The notes below the pieces were generated by a model that worked only from the letters and a program-made list of their open reading frames with translations, did no database searches and had not been told where the DNA came from. From Thermodesulfobacteriota bacterium (GTDB lineage: Bacteria; Desulfobacterota; S145-22): a stretch of DNA of 14,762 bases. Position numbers and translations under genes: made by a program. Below are positions 1 through 7,149 of this stretch, piece after piece (within the stretch, counting starts at the first letter, position 1; each line of letters begins with the position of its first letter). The stretch covers positions 1 to 14,762 of the forward strand of contig JANTFN010000019.1 in the NCBI GenBank assembly GCA_024763435.1. Direction: 5' to 3'.

Positions 1-33
1 ATTAAAAAAAAAACAAGACTAACAAAAACATGA

Positions 34-62
34 TTGACAAATCCCATTCTGTGCCGTATATT
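34..62 (+). promoter_or_regulatory. sigma70-type promoter for tolB-pal-cpoB
   Basis: A perfect -35 box TTGACA lies at 34-39. After exactly 17 bases comes a -10 box TATATT at 57-62, five of six matches to TATAAT. Transcription would start near 68-70, giving a leader of only about 20 bases before the GGAG at 78-81. The stretch 1-33 upstream is A-rich and holds nothing else I can identify. The boxes are read directly; that this promoter drives the tol genes is inference from position. It suggests that tolB-pal-cpoB can be transcribed independently of any tolQRA genes further upstream. Confidence 0.75.
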
Positions 63-77
63 AAACCAAAATTTTTT

Positions 78-91
78 GGAGTTATAAAATA
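78..91 (+). promoter_or_regulatory. tolB ribosome binding site with apparent ATA start codon
   Basis: GGAG at 78-81 is followed by seven bases and then ATA at 89-91. The tolB reading frame is open from an in-frame TAA at 62-64. Between that stop and the TTG at 143 it contains no ATG, GTG, TTG or CTG codon. Starting at the ATA gives a textbook signal peptide with a basic n-region. The TTG at 143 has no Shine-Dalgarno sequence and lacks the basic n-region. Either this is a rare AUA initiation or the A at 91 is a sequence error or mutation of an ATG. Confidence 0.6.
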
Positions 92-1435
92 AGAAAAGAT
101 ATTTTTTCAAACCGTATTTGTTCTCTTCTCATTCCCGCTATTTTGTTGTGTTTATTGTGGGGTGGATTTCTCCCGGTAAAAGCCCACGCCAAGGTTTACC
201 TTGACATCTACTCTCCCAATATAAGAAAAATAAATATCGCTGTTTTACCCGTGCGCTGGCAGGGAAATATTATTCCGAAATCGATTACCCCTGAAATCTT
301 TGAAAACAGAATTACGCGTGATCTTTGGATAACAGGATATTTTAACATTATCAGCGGCAAAGAGATTCCGGGTTATCTGTCAGCGGCATATACCTATCAT
401 AACCAGGTAAATCTTGCCCGTTTTAAGTCTGTTGGCGCGGAATTCGTCCTCGCCCCTTCGGCAGGGGTTTCCCAGGGTGTCTTTTCCATGGAATACCATC
501 TCTATGATGTTGCCCTCAGAAAAGAAATTGCGGGACAAGCCCTGAAGGGGTCCGCCAAGGCACTGGACCGTATCTATCATCGCTTTGAAAACAGGGTTAT
601 CTACTTTATCACCGGCAGCAACGGTGTTTTTGATACAAAACTCGCGTTTGTCTCCACGCGAACAGGAAATAAGGAAATTTACACCATCGACTTCGACGGC
701 AGGAACCTCCACCGGGTAACACGAAACGGCTCCATCAATCTCTCGCCACGATGGTCCCCAAACGGGCAAAAGATATCCTTTACTTCCTATATCAGGAGAA
801 ATCCCGACCTCTATGTAATAGATTTTATAAGAGGCAAAATCACACTATTGTCCCATCAGATCGGGTTGAATGCCGCGCCGGCCTGGTCTCCCGACGGTCG
901 ACATATCGCGTTAACCATGAGGACGCCCTCAGGTTCCGAGATTTTTCTGGTTAACACAAAAGGAAAAAAAATAAGGCAGCTTACAAAAAGCAGACGGGAT
1001 GATCTTTCAGCATCCTGGTCTCCTGACGGGAAAAGAATGGCCTTTGTATCCAATCGAAGCGGAAGGCCTCAAATCTATATCATGAATGCTGACGGCTCCG
1101 GCGTTAAACGATTAACCTTCAGAGGAACCTACAATGTTGCTCCCGTATGGTCTCCCCGGAATGACAGAATTGCCTATAGCGGCATTATTGATGGAAAGTT
1201 TCAGATCTGCACGGTATCTCTTGACGGGCAGACCATTCATGTGCTAACATCTATAGGTAACAATCAGTCGCCTTCGTGGTCTCCAGATGGCCGGTATATT
1301 ACGTACAGCCAGGCAACAAGACGGGGGACAAAGGTTTATGTTATGAATTTTGACGGGAATTTTAAACGTCAGGTTTCGCGTGGTGAGGGAAAAGATTCCT
1401 CCCCTTCGTGGTCCCCACATTTAGAGAAACCCTAA
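89..1435 (+). CDS. tolB: Tol-Pal system beta-propeller protein TolB
   Basis: Periplasmic protein that binds Pal and TolA and helps keep the outer membrane attached during division. From the chosen start the product is 448 residues. It has a Sec signal peptide (basic RK at 2-3, a hydrophobic core, cleavage after AHA near residue 34), then an N-terminal domain to about 180 containing SPNIRKINIAV. A C-terminal six-bladed propeller follows, marked by six WSP motifs (WSPNG, WSPDG twice, WSPRN, WSPDG, WSPH), each preceded by a strand like EIYTIDFDG. The length is normal for the family. The start at ATA 89-91 is unusual. The only ordinary alternative, TTG at 143, gives 430 residues and a truncated signal peptide. 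pal follows after 19 bases, so the two are probably cotranscribed from the promoter at 34-62. The identity is very secure; only the start is in doubt. Confidence 0.96.
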   Translation: MRKDIFSNRICSLLIPAILLCLLWGGFLPVKAHAKVYLDIYSPNIRKINIAVLPVRWQGNIIPKSITPEIFENRITRDLWITGYFNIISGKEIPGYLSAAYTYHNQVNLARFKSVGAEFVLAPSAGVSQGVFSMEYHLYDVALRKEIAGQALKGSAKALDRIYHRFENRVIYFITGSNGVFDTKLAFVSTRTGNKEIYTIDFDGRNLHRVTRNGSINLSPRWSPNGQKISFTSYIRRNPDLYVIDFIRGKITLLSHQIGLNAAPAWSPDGRHIALTMRTPSGSEIFLVNTKGKKIRQLTKSRRDDLSASWSPDGKRMAFVSNRSGRPQIYIMNADGSGVKRLTFRGTYNVAPVWSPRNDRIAYSGIIDGKFQICTVSLDGQTIHVLTSIGNNQSPSWSPDGRYITYSQATRRGTKVYVMNFDGNFKRQVSRGEGKDSSPSWSPHLEKP

Positions 1436-1454
1436 CATGAAAGGAGGTGAAGCA

Positions 1455-1994
1455 ATGAAAAAGAAAGGAATTGGACTCTTTGTCGCATTGCTGCTGGTAC
1501 CATTGGCCCTGTCCACAAGTTGCTGTTCGAAAAAGGCAGTGAAACCCACAAAAACCATTGCGCAGGAAGGCGGGCAACAGGCACAAAACTCTGCTGTCAA
1601 GGAAGAAGGCCTCACAAAGAAAAAATATCCTGGAATCCAGGGAGAATTCCTGGAAAGCAAGGCATTAAAGGATATTCATTTTGATTTTGATAAATTCAAC
1701 ATCAAATCATCGGCGGCGGCTGTCCTCAAGAAAAATGCTGAATTTCTCCTCGCACATCCGACCTATAAGATTCAGATCGAGGGTCACTGTGATGAGAGGG
1801 GTTCCGTTGAATACAACCTTGTCCTGGGAGAAAGAAGAGCTGAAAGCGCCAGAAAATTTCTCAGCAATCTCGGTGTCAACAAAGACCAGCTGTCAACGAT
1901 AAGCTATGGCGAAGAAATGCCGCTGGATCCGCGTCACAATGAAGAAGCATGGGCAAAAAATAGGCGTTGCCACTTTATTATCCTGGCAAAGTAA
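1455..1994 (+). CDS. pal: peptidoglycan-associated lipoprotein Pal
   Basis: Outer-membrane lipoprotein that binds peptidoglycan through an OmpA-like domain and docks with TolB. The start at 1455 is chosen because AGGAGG (1442-1447) sits seven bases upstream; an in-frame ATG at 1437 would overlap that site. The 179-residue product has a hydrophobic signal to about residue 20, cysteines at 23 and 24, a polar linker to about 70, then the OmpA domain. Visible landmarks are HFDFDKFNI near 75, EGHCDERGS near 109-117, NLVLGERRA (121-129) and AWAKNRRCHF near the end. D113 and R128 match the positions that hold meso-diaminopimelate in OmpA-family domains. The lipobox is weak: residues -3 to -1 before C23 are S-T-S, with leucine at -4. 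Identity is secure; the exact lipidated cysteine is uncertain. Confidence 0.95.
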   Translation: MKKKGIGLFVALLLVPLALSTSCCSKKAVKPTKTIAQEGGQQAQNSAVKEEGLTKKKYPGIQGEFLESKALKDIHFDFDKFNIKSSAAAVLKKNAEFLLAHPTYKIQIEGHCDERGSVEYNLVLGERRAESARKFLSNLGVNKDQLSTISYGEEMPLDPRHNEEAWAKNRRCHFIILAK

Positions 1995-2006
1995 TTAGAA
2001 TTCTTG

Positions 2007-2042
2007 TCTCACCGGGTGTTGTAACTTTCCCGCCCGGTGAGA
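2007..2042 (+). promoter_or_regulatory. 10-bp inverted repeat covering the cpoB ribosome binding site
   Basis: TCTCACCGGG (2007-2016) and CCCGGTGAGA (2033-2042) are perfect reverse complements separated by 16 bases. The hairpin lies wholly in the gap between pal and the chosen cpoB start. Its right arm contains GGTGAG (2036-2041), the only Shine-Dalgarno-like sequence near the cpoB start, and also the GTG candidate start at 2037. No T-run follows, so it does not look like an ordinary intrinsic terminator. Translational gating or 3' protection of the tolB-pal message are possible roles; both are inference. Confidence 0.7.
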
Positions 2043-2048
2043 TATCTT

Positions 2049-2861
2049 TTGAAAATGTTGCGATTTCTTAAAAAACAACCGGCATTTATTTATTTTTGTC
2101 TGCTTGTGGTAGGCCTGTTGATGTCCGGGTGTGTTTCGGATGAAGACACCTCGCTTATTAACAGGGACATGGCTCGAATGGAAGCCGACATCAACCGAAT
2201 AAAAAAAGATGTCTCAGGCAACAAAAATGCTATCAGTAACTTTGATAAACAAAAATATGCCGACCTTGAAAATCAGGCGGACGAAACAAAAACACGTCTG
2301 GATTCCCTGGATGAAAGGACCAACGACATCCTTCAAAGACTCGATGCCCTGGATCGCCGCATCGTCCTTCTTCAAAAATCCATGGACAAAGAAAAAAAGA
2401 AACTCGCCGCGCATGACACAACGCTTGCTCAAAAGAAAACACCGCCTCCTGTTCTTCCCGTTAGTAATGATGTTAGCGGCGCAGAATCCACCGTCGAAGT
2501 TTTATACAACAGTGCCTATAAAGATTTTACACAGGGAAATTACAAACAGGCCCGACAGAAATTCCGTATTTTTCTAAAAAAATATCCCAAAACGATTTAC
2601 TCGGACAACGCGAGGTTCTGGATTGGCGAAACCTACTTCTACATGGGTGACTTTGAAAATGCCATCCTTGAATATGAAAAGGTTATACGCTCTTATCCAA
2701 GGGGCGACAAGGTCTCTTCCGCGCTTCTCAAGGAAGGCATGGCTTTTTATAAATTAGGGGATAGGACTGATGGCAGGCTTGTGCTTAAAAAACTCATTAA
2801 AAAATTTCCGAGGACAGACCAAGCGCGAATAGCCAGACGACTCCTCAAAAAACACCGATAA
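2049..2861 (+). CDS. cpoB: CpoB/YbgF-type coiled-coil TPR protein, probable lipoprotein
   Basis: Partner of the Tol-Pal machine; in Escherichia coli CpoB coordinates outer-membrane constriction with PBP1B-dependent wall synthesis. The product, 270 residues from the TTG at 2049, has a membrane signal ending in the lipobox LMSGC. A long charged heptad-like coiled coil follows (roughly residues 30-120), then a lysine/proline linker, then three TPR-like helical pairs over the last 120 residues. Typical motifs are YKDFTQGNYKQARQKF and ARFWIGETYFYMGDFENAI. Start choice is open. GTG 2037 lies within the hairpin and has no binding site. TTG 2049 has GGTGAG seven bases upstream. ATG 2055 would be 13 bases away. 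The lipobox differs from the soluble E. coli protein, so outer-membrane anchoring is likely here. No plus-strand terminator follows the stop. Confidence 0.88.
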   Translation: MKMLRFLKKQPAFIYFCLLVVGLLMSGCVSDEDTSLINRDMARMEADINRIKKDVSGNKNAISNFDKQKYADLENQADETKTRLDSLDERTNDILQRLDALDRRIVLLQKSMDKEKKKLAAHDTTLAQKKTPPPVLPVSNDVSGAESTVEVLYNSAYKDFTQGNYKQARQKFRIFLKKYPKTIYSDNARFWIGETYFYMGDFENAILEYEKVIRSYPRGDKVSSALLKEGMAFYKLGDRTDGRLVLKKLIKKFPRTDQARIARRLLKKHR

Positions 2862-2867
2862 CCCCTT

Positions 2868-2895
2868 AAAAAAGAGGGGACATTTCTGCCCCCTC
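2868..2895 (-). terminator. intrinsic terminator of the rpoBC operon
   Basis: Read on the minus strand, the arms at 2887-2895 and 2874-2882 form a nine-position stem with one A·C mismatch (GAGGGG pairs with CCCCTC, plus a CA/TG cap) and a four-base loop. Six U residues follow (A-run at 2868-2873 on the plus strand). It lies 30 bases past the rpoC stop and ends just before the cpoB stop. On the plus strand the same hairpin has no U-tract, so it should act mainly on transcription from rpoC. Confidence 0.85.
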
Positions 2896-2924
2896 CACTA
2901 TTCAAAAATCTGCCCGCGTTTTCT

Positions 2925-5900
2925 TTATTGGAACTCAATCGGCGTAATTGTTTCTTTGCCGTCTACTCTTGCCGCAGGAACAGGTGGTGTCGCCACAAAG
3001 GCATCAAAGGCCTCAAGTTCCCGGGTTGCGTCAAATTTCGGCCCAAACTCCCTTTCACCGGTTTCCGTTACAACTTCCATGTCTTTGTATTTTCTGAATC
3101 CGGTTCCCGCGGGGACCAGCCGCCCAACCACAACATTTTCTTTCAAACCCCTCAGATAATCCTTCTTGCCCGCAATACTCGCGCCCGTAAGGACCTTTGT
3201 TGTTTCCTGAAAGGAGGCTGCGGAAATAAAACTGTCTGTAATAAGCGCCGCTTTGGTGATCCCCATCAGGAGGGGCTCGGCCACGGCAGGCGCCCCGCCC
3301 TCTCTCAAGACACGTTCGTTTTCTTCCTCAAAAACACGCTTCTCTACAATATCATCTAACAGAAACTTTGTGTCGCCAAAATCCTTGACACGCACCCTCT
3401 TGAGCATCTGACGGACGATAACCTCGATATGTTTGTCGTTTATTTCAACACCCTGGAGTCGATAAACTTCCTGAACTTCATCCACGAGATATTTAGCCAG
3501 CTCCTTTTCACCTTTCACGCGTAGAATATCATGAGGATTAACCGGCCCATCCATGAGCGCCTCTCCGGCCTTGACAATATCACCCTGATGAACACTGATA
3601 TGTTTCCCCTTGGGAATAGTGTATTCCTTCGATTCACCAACCTCGGGTTTGACGATAACCGTTTGTTTTCCTTTGACATCCTTTCCAATATTAACCATAC
3701 CATCAATTTCGCTGATGATGGCGCTTTCTTTTGGCTTCCTTGCCTCAAATAATTCAACGACGCGTGGCAAACCACCGGTAATATCCTTGGTCTTAGTTGT
3801 CTCTCGGGGAATTTTGACAACGACGTCTCCTGCCTGCACCTCATCTCCTTCTGAAACAAGAATAATCGCACCCATAGGAAGTAAATATCTTGCCATATTT
3901 GCACTGTCAGGCAACTTCAACGTTTTTCCTTTTTCATCCTTAATGGAAATCCTCGGCCGCAGGGAGGGATCTCGGGATTCGACAATAACCTGGGTCGAAA
4001 GTCCGGTAATTTCATCCACCTGCTTCTGCATCGTGAAGCCTTCGACAACATCCCCAAACTTGATCTTCCCTGAAACCTCTGTCACCACAGGTATATTATA
4101 GGGGTCCCATTCAGCAACGAGCATTTTTTCAGAAATTGCCGCACCATCCGCTACCTTGACGCGCGTGCCGGGAATAAGAGAATATCGCCGCCTTTCACGG
4201 CCATCCTTATCAAGCAAGGCAATCTCGCCATTTCGGTTAAGGACAACCCATTCACCTTCACGGTTTTTAACGGTCTTAAGATCAACATATTTTATGCGCC
4301 CCTCAATCGGAGACTCATGGGTATTCTGCTCCACGCGCCGACTCGCTGTTCCGCCAATATGAAAGGTCCGCATTGTAAGCTGTGTGCCGGGTTCACCGAT
4401 AGATTGCGCGGCAATAATTCCAACCGCCTCTCCTTTATTGACCAGACGGCCTCGCGCAAGATCGCGGCCATAGCAAAGGACACAGCACCCGCGTTTTGAC
4501 TTACAGGTCAGAACCGACCGAATTTTAACCGAATTGATGCCGCTTTCGTTAATTTTTTTAACAGCATCTTCATCTATTTCATGATTCTCCTCGACAATAA
4601 CCTCTCCTGAATAAGGATCCACCACATCTTCCAGGGCGACACGGCCAAGAATTCTATCCCCAACCGGTTCAATAATCTTTCCCCCTTCTACAAGCGACTT
4701 CATCTCTATCCCATCCAGCGTTCCGCAGTCATGTTCGTAAATAACATTATCCTGCGAAACATCCACAAGCCGCCGGGTCAGATATCCCGAATTTGCCGTT
4801 TTAAGCGCGGTATCCGCAAGGCCCTTCCGTGCCCCGTGTGTTGAAATAAAATACTGAAGAACAGTCAGGCCTTCCCTGAAATTAGCGGTGATAGGCGTCT
4901 CGATAATCTCACCGGTCGGTTTTGCCATCAGCCCCCGCATTCCAGCAAGCTGGCGAATCTGCTGGGCGCTACCCCGGGCGCCGGAATCCGCCATAATAAA
5001 AACAGGATTCAGGCTCTTGGTCCGCTGGCTCTTTTCTCCCTTCTCATCTTCCAGGGTTTCATACCGCAGGGCATCCATCATTTCGTCAGCAACCCTTTCG
5101 GTGGTATTCGCCCAAATATCAATAACCTTGTTGTAACGTTCACTTTCTGTAATAACACCCTCTCTGTAATGCTTGTAAATCTCCGCGATTTTATTGTTAG
5201 CGGTATTAAGAAGATCTTTCTTTTTCTCCGGGACCGTCAGGTCATCAATACAGATGGAAATCCCTGCCTTGGTGGCATAATAATAACCAAGATTTTTCAG
5301 CTTGTCCGTCAGAATAACGGTCTTTTTATCCCCCGCCTTTCTAAAGGAAAAATCCACCAGACTGGCCACCTGCTTCTTGGTCATCGGGCGGTTAATCAGG
5401 TCAAAGGGGATATCCTCCGGAATAACTTCACTCAGAAGAATCCGACCCACACTCGTTTCAATAATCTCGCCATTCATTCTCACACGAATTGCGGCATGGA
5501 GATCCGCCTGCTCCTGGTCATAGGCGATACGCACCTCTTCAGGATTTGCGAAGGTCTTTCCCTCTCCTTTGACATACGGGCGCGTAACGGTCATATAATA
5601 TAAACCGAGGACAATATCCTGTGTAGGAACAATAATAGGTTTTCCATTCGCGGGTGAAAGAATATTGTTGGTCGACATCATGAGAACGCGCGCCTCTGTC
5701 ATCGCTTCCACGGAAAGCGGGACATGAACGGCCATCTGGTCGCCATCAAAATCCGCGTTGTATGCCGTACAGACAAGCGGGTGGAGCTGAATGGCCTTGC
5801 CTTCAACCAGAATCGGCTCAAAGGCCTGAATACCCAGCCGATGCAGGGTTGGTGCCCTGTTCAGCATAACGGGGTGCTCTCGGATAATCTCATCCAGAAT

Positions 5901-7133
5901 ATCCCATACCTCCGGTCCTTCCTTCTCAACAATTTTTTTGGCGGCCTTGATGGTAATCGCCAGTCCCTTCTCTCTTAATTTTCCATAGATAAAGGGTTTA
6001 AACAGTTCCAGGGCCATTCTTTTCGGAAGACCGCATTTTTGAAGTTTCAGCTTTGGCCCTACCACGATCACAGAACGTCCGGAATAATCCACACGTTTGC
6101 CGAGAAGGTTCTGGCGAAACCGGCCCTGTTTTCCCCGGAGCATATCACTGAGGGACTTCAGGGGTTTCTTATTCGCGCCCACGATGGCCCGGCCCCGCTT
6201 TCCATTATCAAAAAGGGCATCTACCGCCTCCTGGAGCATGCGTTTCTCATTTCGGATGATAATATCCGGCGCATCCAGTTCCAATAGGCGTTTGAGACGG
6301 TTGTTCCGGTTGATGACCCGCCGATAGAGATCATTCAAATCAGATGTGGCAAATCGCCCGCCGTCGAGGGGAACAAGGGGGCGCAAATCCGGAGGCAGAA
6401 CGGGAATAATGGTAAGAATCATCCATTCGGGTTTGTTTCCGGATCCAATAAATGCCTCAACTATCTTCAGCCGTTTAACAATCTTTTTCTTTTTCGTCTC
6501 TGACTTGGTGTCCGTGAAGGCCTCCCGAAGTCCTCTGGCAAGGGCCTCAAGATCAATTTCTTCCAATAACTCCCGAACAGCCTCGGCGCCCATGTTGGCG
6601 CGAAAATCCCACCCCTGCTCATCAAGCAGTTCCTGGTACCGTTCTTCGGACAGCAGCTCTCCTTTTTTGAGAGACGTTTCCATGGGATCCAGGACCACAT
6701 ACGACTCAAAGTAGAGAATGCTTTCCAGCTCTCGGATTGACATATCTAACAGTGTCCCTATTTTACTGGGAATACTTTTCAAAAACCAGATATGGGCCAC
6801 GGGGCTCGCAAGCCTGATGTGCCCCAGCCGCTCCCGGCGAACCTTTGATTGAATCACTTCAACACCGCATTTTTCACAAACAATTCCACGATGTTTCATC
6901 CGCTTATATTTACCGCAGTTACACTCATAATCCTTAACGGGTCCGAAAATTCTGGCACAAAACAGCCCGTCTTTTTCAGGTTTGAAGGTTCGGTAATTAA
7001 TCGTTTCAGGTTTTTTTACTTCTCCGTAGGAACTGGCCTCTATCTTTTCAGGCGAAGCCAGCCCAATACGAATGGCATCAAAATCCACCGTTTCCTTTGA
7101 ATCGGAAAACCAGGAAGAGGTAAAACGTTGCAA
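2925..7133 (-). CDS. rpoC: DNA-directed RNA polymerase subunit beta'
   Basis: Largest subunit of the core polymerase; it carries the catalytic magnesium. The product is 1402 residues, full length for the proteobacterial form. Seen in order: zinc ribbon cysteines C71, C73, C86 and C89; the active-site loop NADFDGD (459-465) with its three aspartates; and a second zinc site C803, C877, C884, C887, whose spacing matches E. coli, with an extra cysteine at 883. The trigger loop QLTMRTFHIGG (918-928) follows. About 185 residues of inserted domain (about 930-1115) then separate it from the second trigger helix, TKDITGGLPRVVELFEARKP. This insertion is the SI3 type. The start is TTG at 7131-7133, two bases after the rpoB stop, with AGGAGG seven bases upstream; no ATG lies nearby in frame before conserved sequence. 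Translational coupling to rpoB is likely. Confidence 0.99.
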   Translation of the reverse strand: MQRFTSSWFSDSKETVDFDAIRIGLASPEKIEASSYGEVKKPETINYRTFKPEKDGLFCARIFGPVKDYECNCGKYKRMKHRGIVCEKCGVEVIQSKVRRERLGHIRLASPVAHIWFLKSIPSKIGTLLDMSIRELESILYFESYVVLDPMETSLKKGELLSEERYQELLDEQGWDFRANMGAEAVRELLEEIDLEALARGLREAFTDTKSETKKKKIVKRLKIVEAFIGSGNKPEWMILTIIPVLPPDLRPLVPLDGGRFATSDLNDLYRRVINRNNRLKRLLELDAPDIIIRNEKRMLQEAVDALFDNGKRGRAIVGANKKPLKSLSDMLRGKQGRFRQNLLGKRVDYSGRSVIVVGPKLKLQKCGLPKRMALELFKPFIYGKLREKGLAITIKAAKKIVEKEGPEVWDILDEIIREHPVMLNRAPTLHRLGIQAFEPILVEGKAIQLHPLVCTAYNADFDGDQMAVHVPLSVEAMTEARVLMMSTNNILSPANGKPIIVPTQDIVLGLYYMTVTRPYVKGEGKTFANPEEVRIAYDQEQADLHAAIRVRMNGEIIETSVGRILLSEVIPEDIPFDLINRPMTKKQVASLVDFSFRKAGDKKTVILTDKLKNLGYYYATKAGISICIDDLTVPEKKKDLLNTANNKIAEIYKHYREGVITESERYNKVIDIWANTTERVADEMMDALRYETLEDEKGEKSQRTKSLNPVFIMADSGARGSAQQIRQLAGMRGLMAKPTGEIIETPITANFREGLTVLQYFISTHGARKGLADTALKTANSGYLTRRLVDVSQDNVIYEHDCGTLDGIEMKSLVEGGKIIEPVGDRILGRVALEDVVDPYSGEVIVEENHEIDEDAVKKINESGINSVKIRSVLTCKSKRGCCVLCYGRDLARGRLVNKGEAVGIIAAQSIGEPGTQLTMRTFHIGGTASRRVEQNTHESPIEGRIKYVDLKTVKNREGEWVVLNRNGEIALLDKDGRERRRYSLIPGTRVKVADGAAISEKMLVAEWDPYNIPVVTEVSGKIKFGDVVEGFTMQKQVDEITGLSTQVIVESRDPSLRPRISIKDEKGKTLKLPDSANMARYLLPMGAIILVSEGDEVQAGDVVVKIPRETTKTKDITGGLPRVVELFEARKPKESAIISEIDGMVNIGKDVKGKQTVIVKPEVGESKEYTIPKGKHISVHQGDIVKAGEALMDGPVNPHDILRVKGEKELAKYLVDEVQEVYRLQGVEINDKHIEVIVRQMLKRVRVKDFGDTKFLLDDIVEKRVFEEENERVLREGGAPAVAEPLLMGITKAALITDSFISAASFQETTKVLTGASIAGKKDYLRGLKENVVVGRLVPAGTGFRKYKDMEVVTETGEREFGPKFDATRELEAFDAFVATPPVPAARVDGKETITPIEFQ

Positions 7134-7149
7134 GGTTATCCCTCCTTTT
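7131..7149 (-). promoter_or_regulatory. strong rpoC ribosome binding site deciding a TTG start
   Basis: On the minus strand AAAAGGAGGG (7149 to 7140) lies inside the last rpoB codons. Its AGGAGG (7146-7141) is seven bases from TTG at 7133-7131. The rpoB TAA (7138-7136) falls between the binding site and the start. The near-ideal site compensates for the weak start codon and ties rpoC initiation to rpoB termination. Confidence 0.8.

Noticed and set aside
30..92. Open frame of 20 codons starting ATG at 30 and ending TAA at 90-92, across the proposed tolB start
   Set aside because: It has no ribosome binding site, the promoter boxes lie inside it so the promoter would not transcribe its start, and the peptide resembles nothing I know.
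380..769. Minus-strand frame of 129 codons opposite tolB
   Set aside because: It lies entirely within tolB, whose propeller repeats are conserved; it has no recognisable domain or binding site.
1437..1454. Upstream in-frame ATG for pal
   Set aside because: It would make the AGGAGG part of the coding region; the ATG at 1455 has ideal spacing and gives a normal lipoprotein signal.
3515..6714. Several open frames of 60-163 codons on both strands within rpoC
   Set aside because: They are shadows of a fully conserved rpoC; the translations show no family features.
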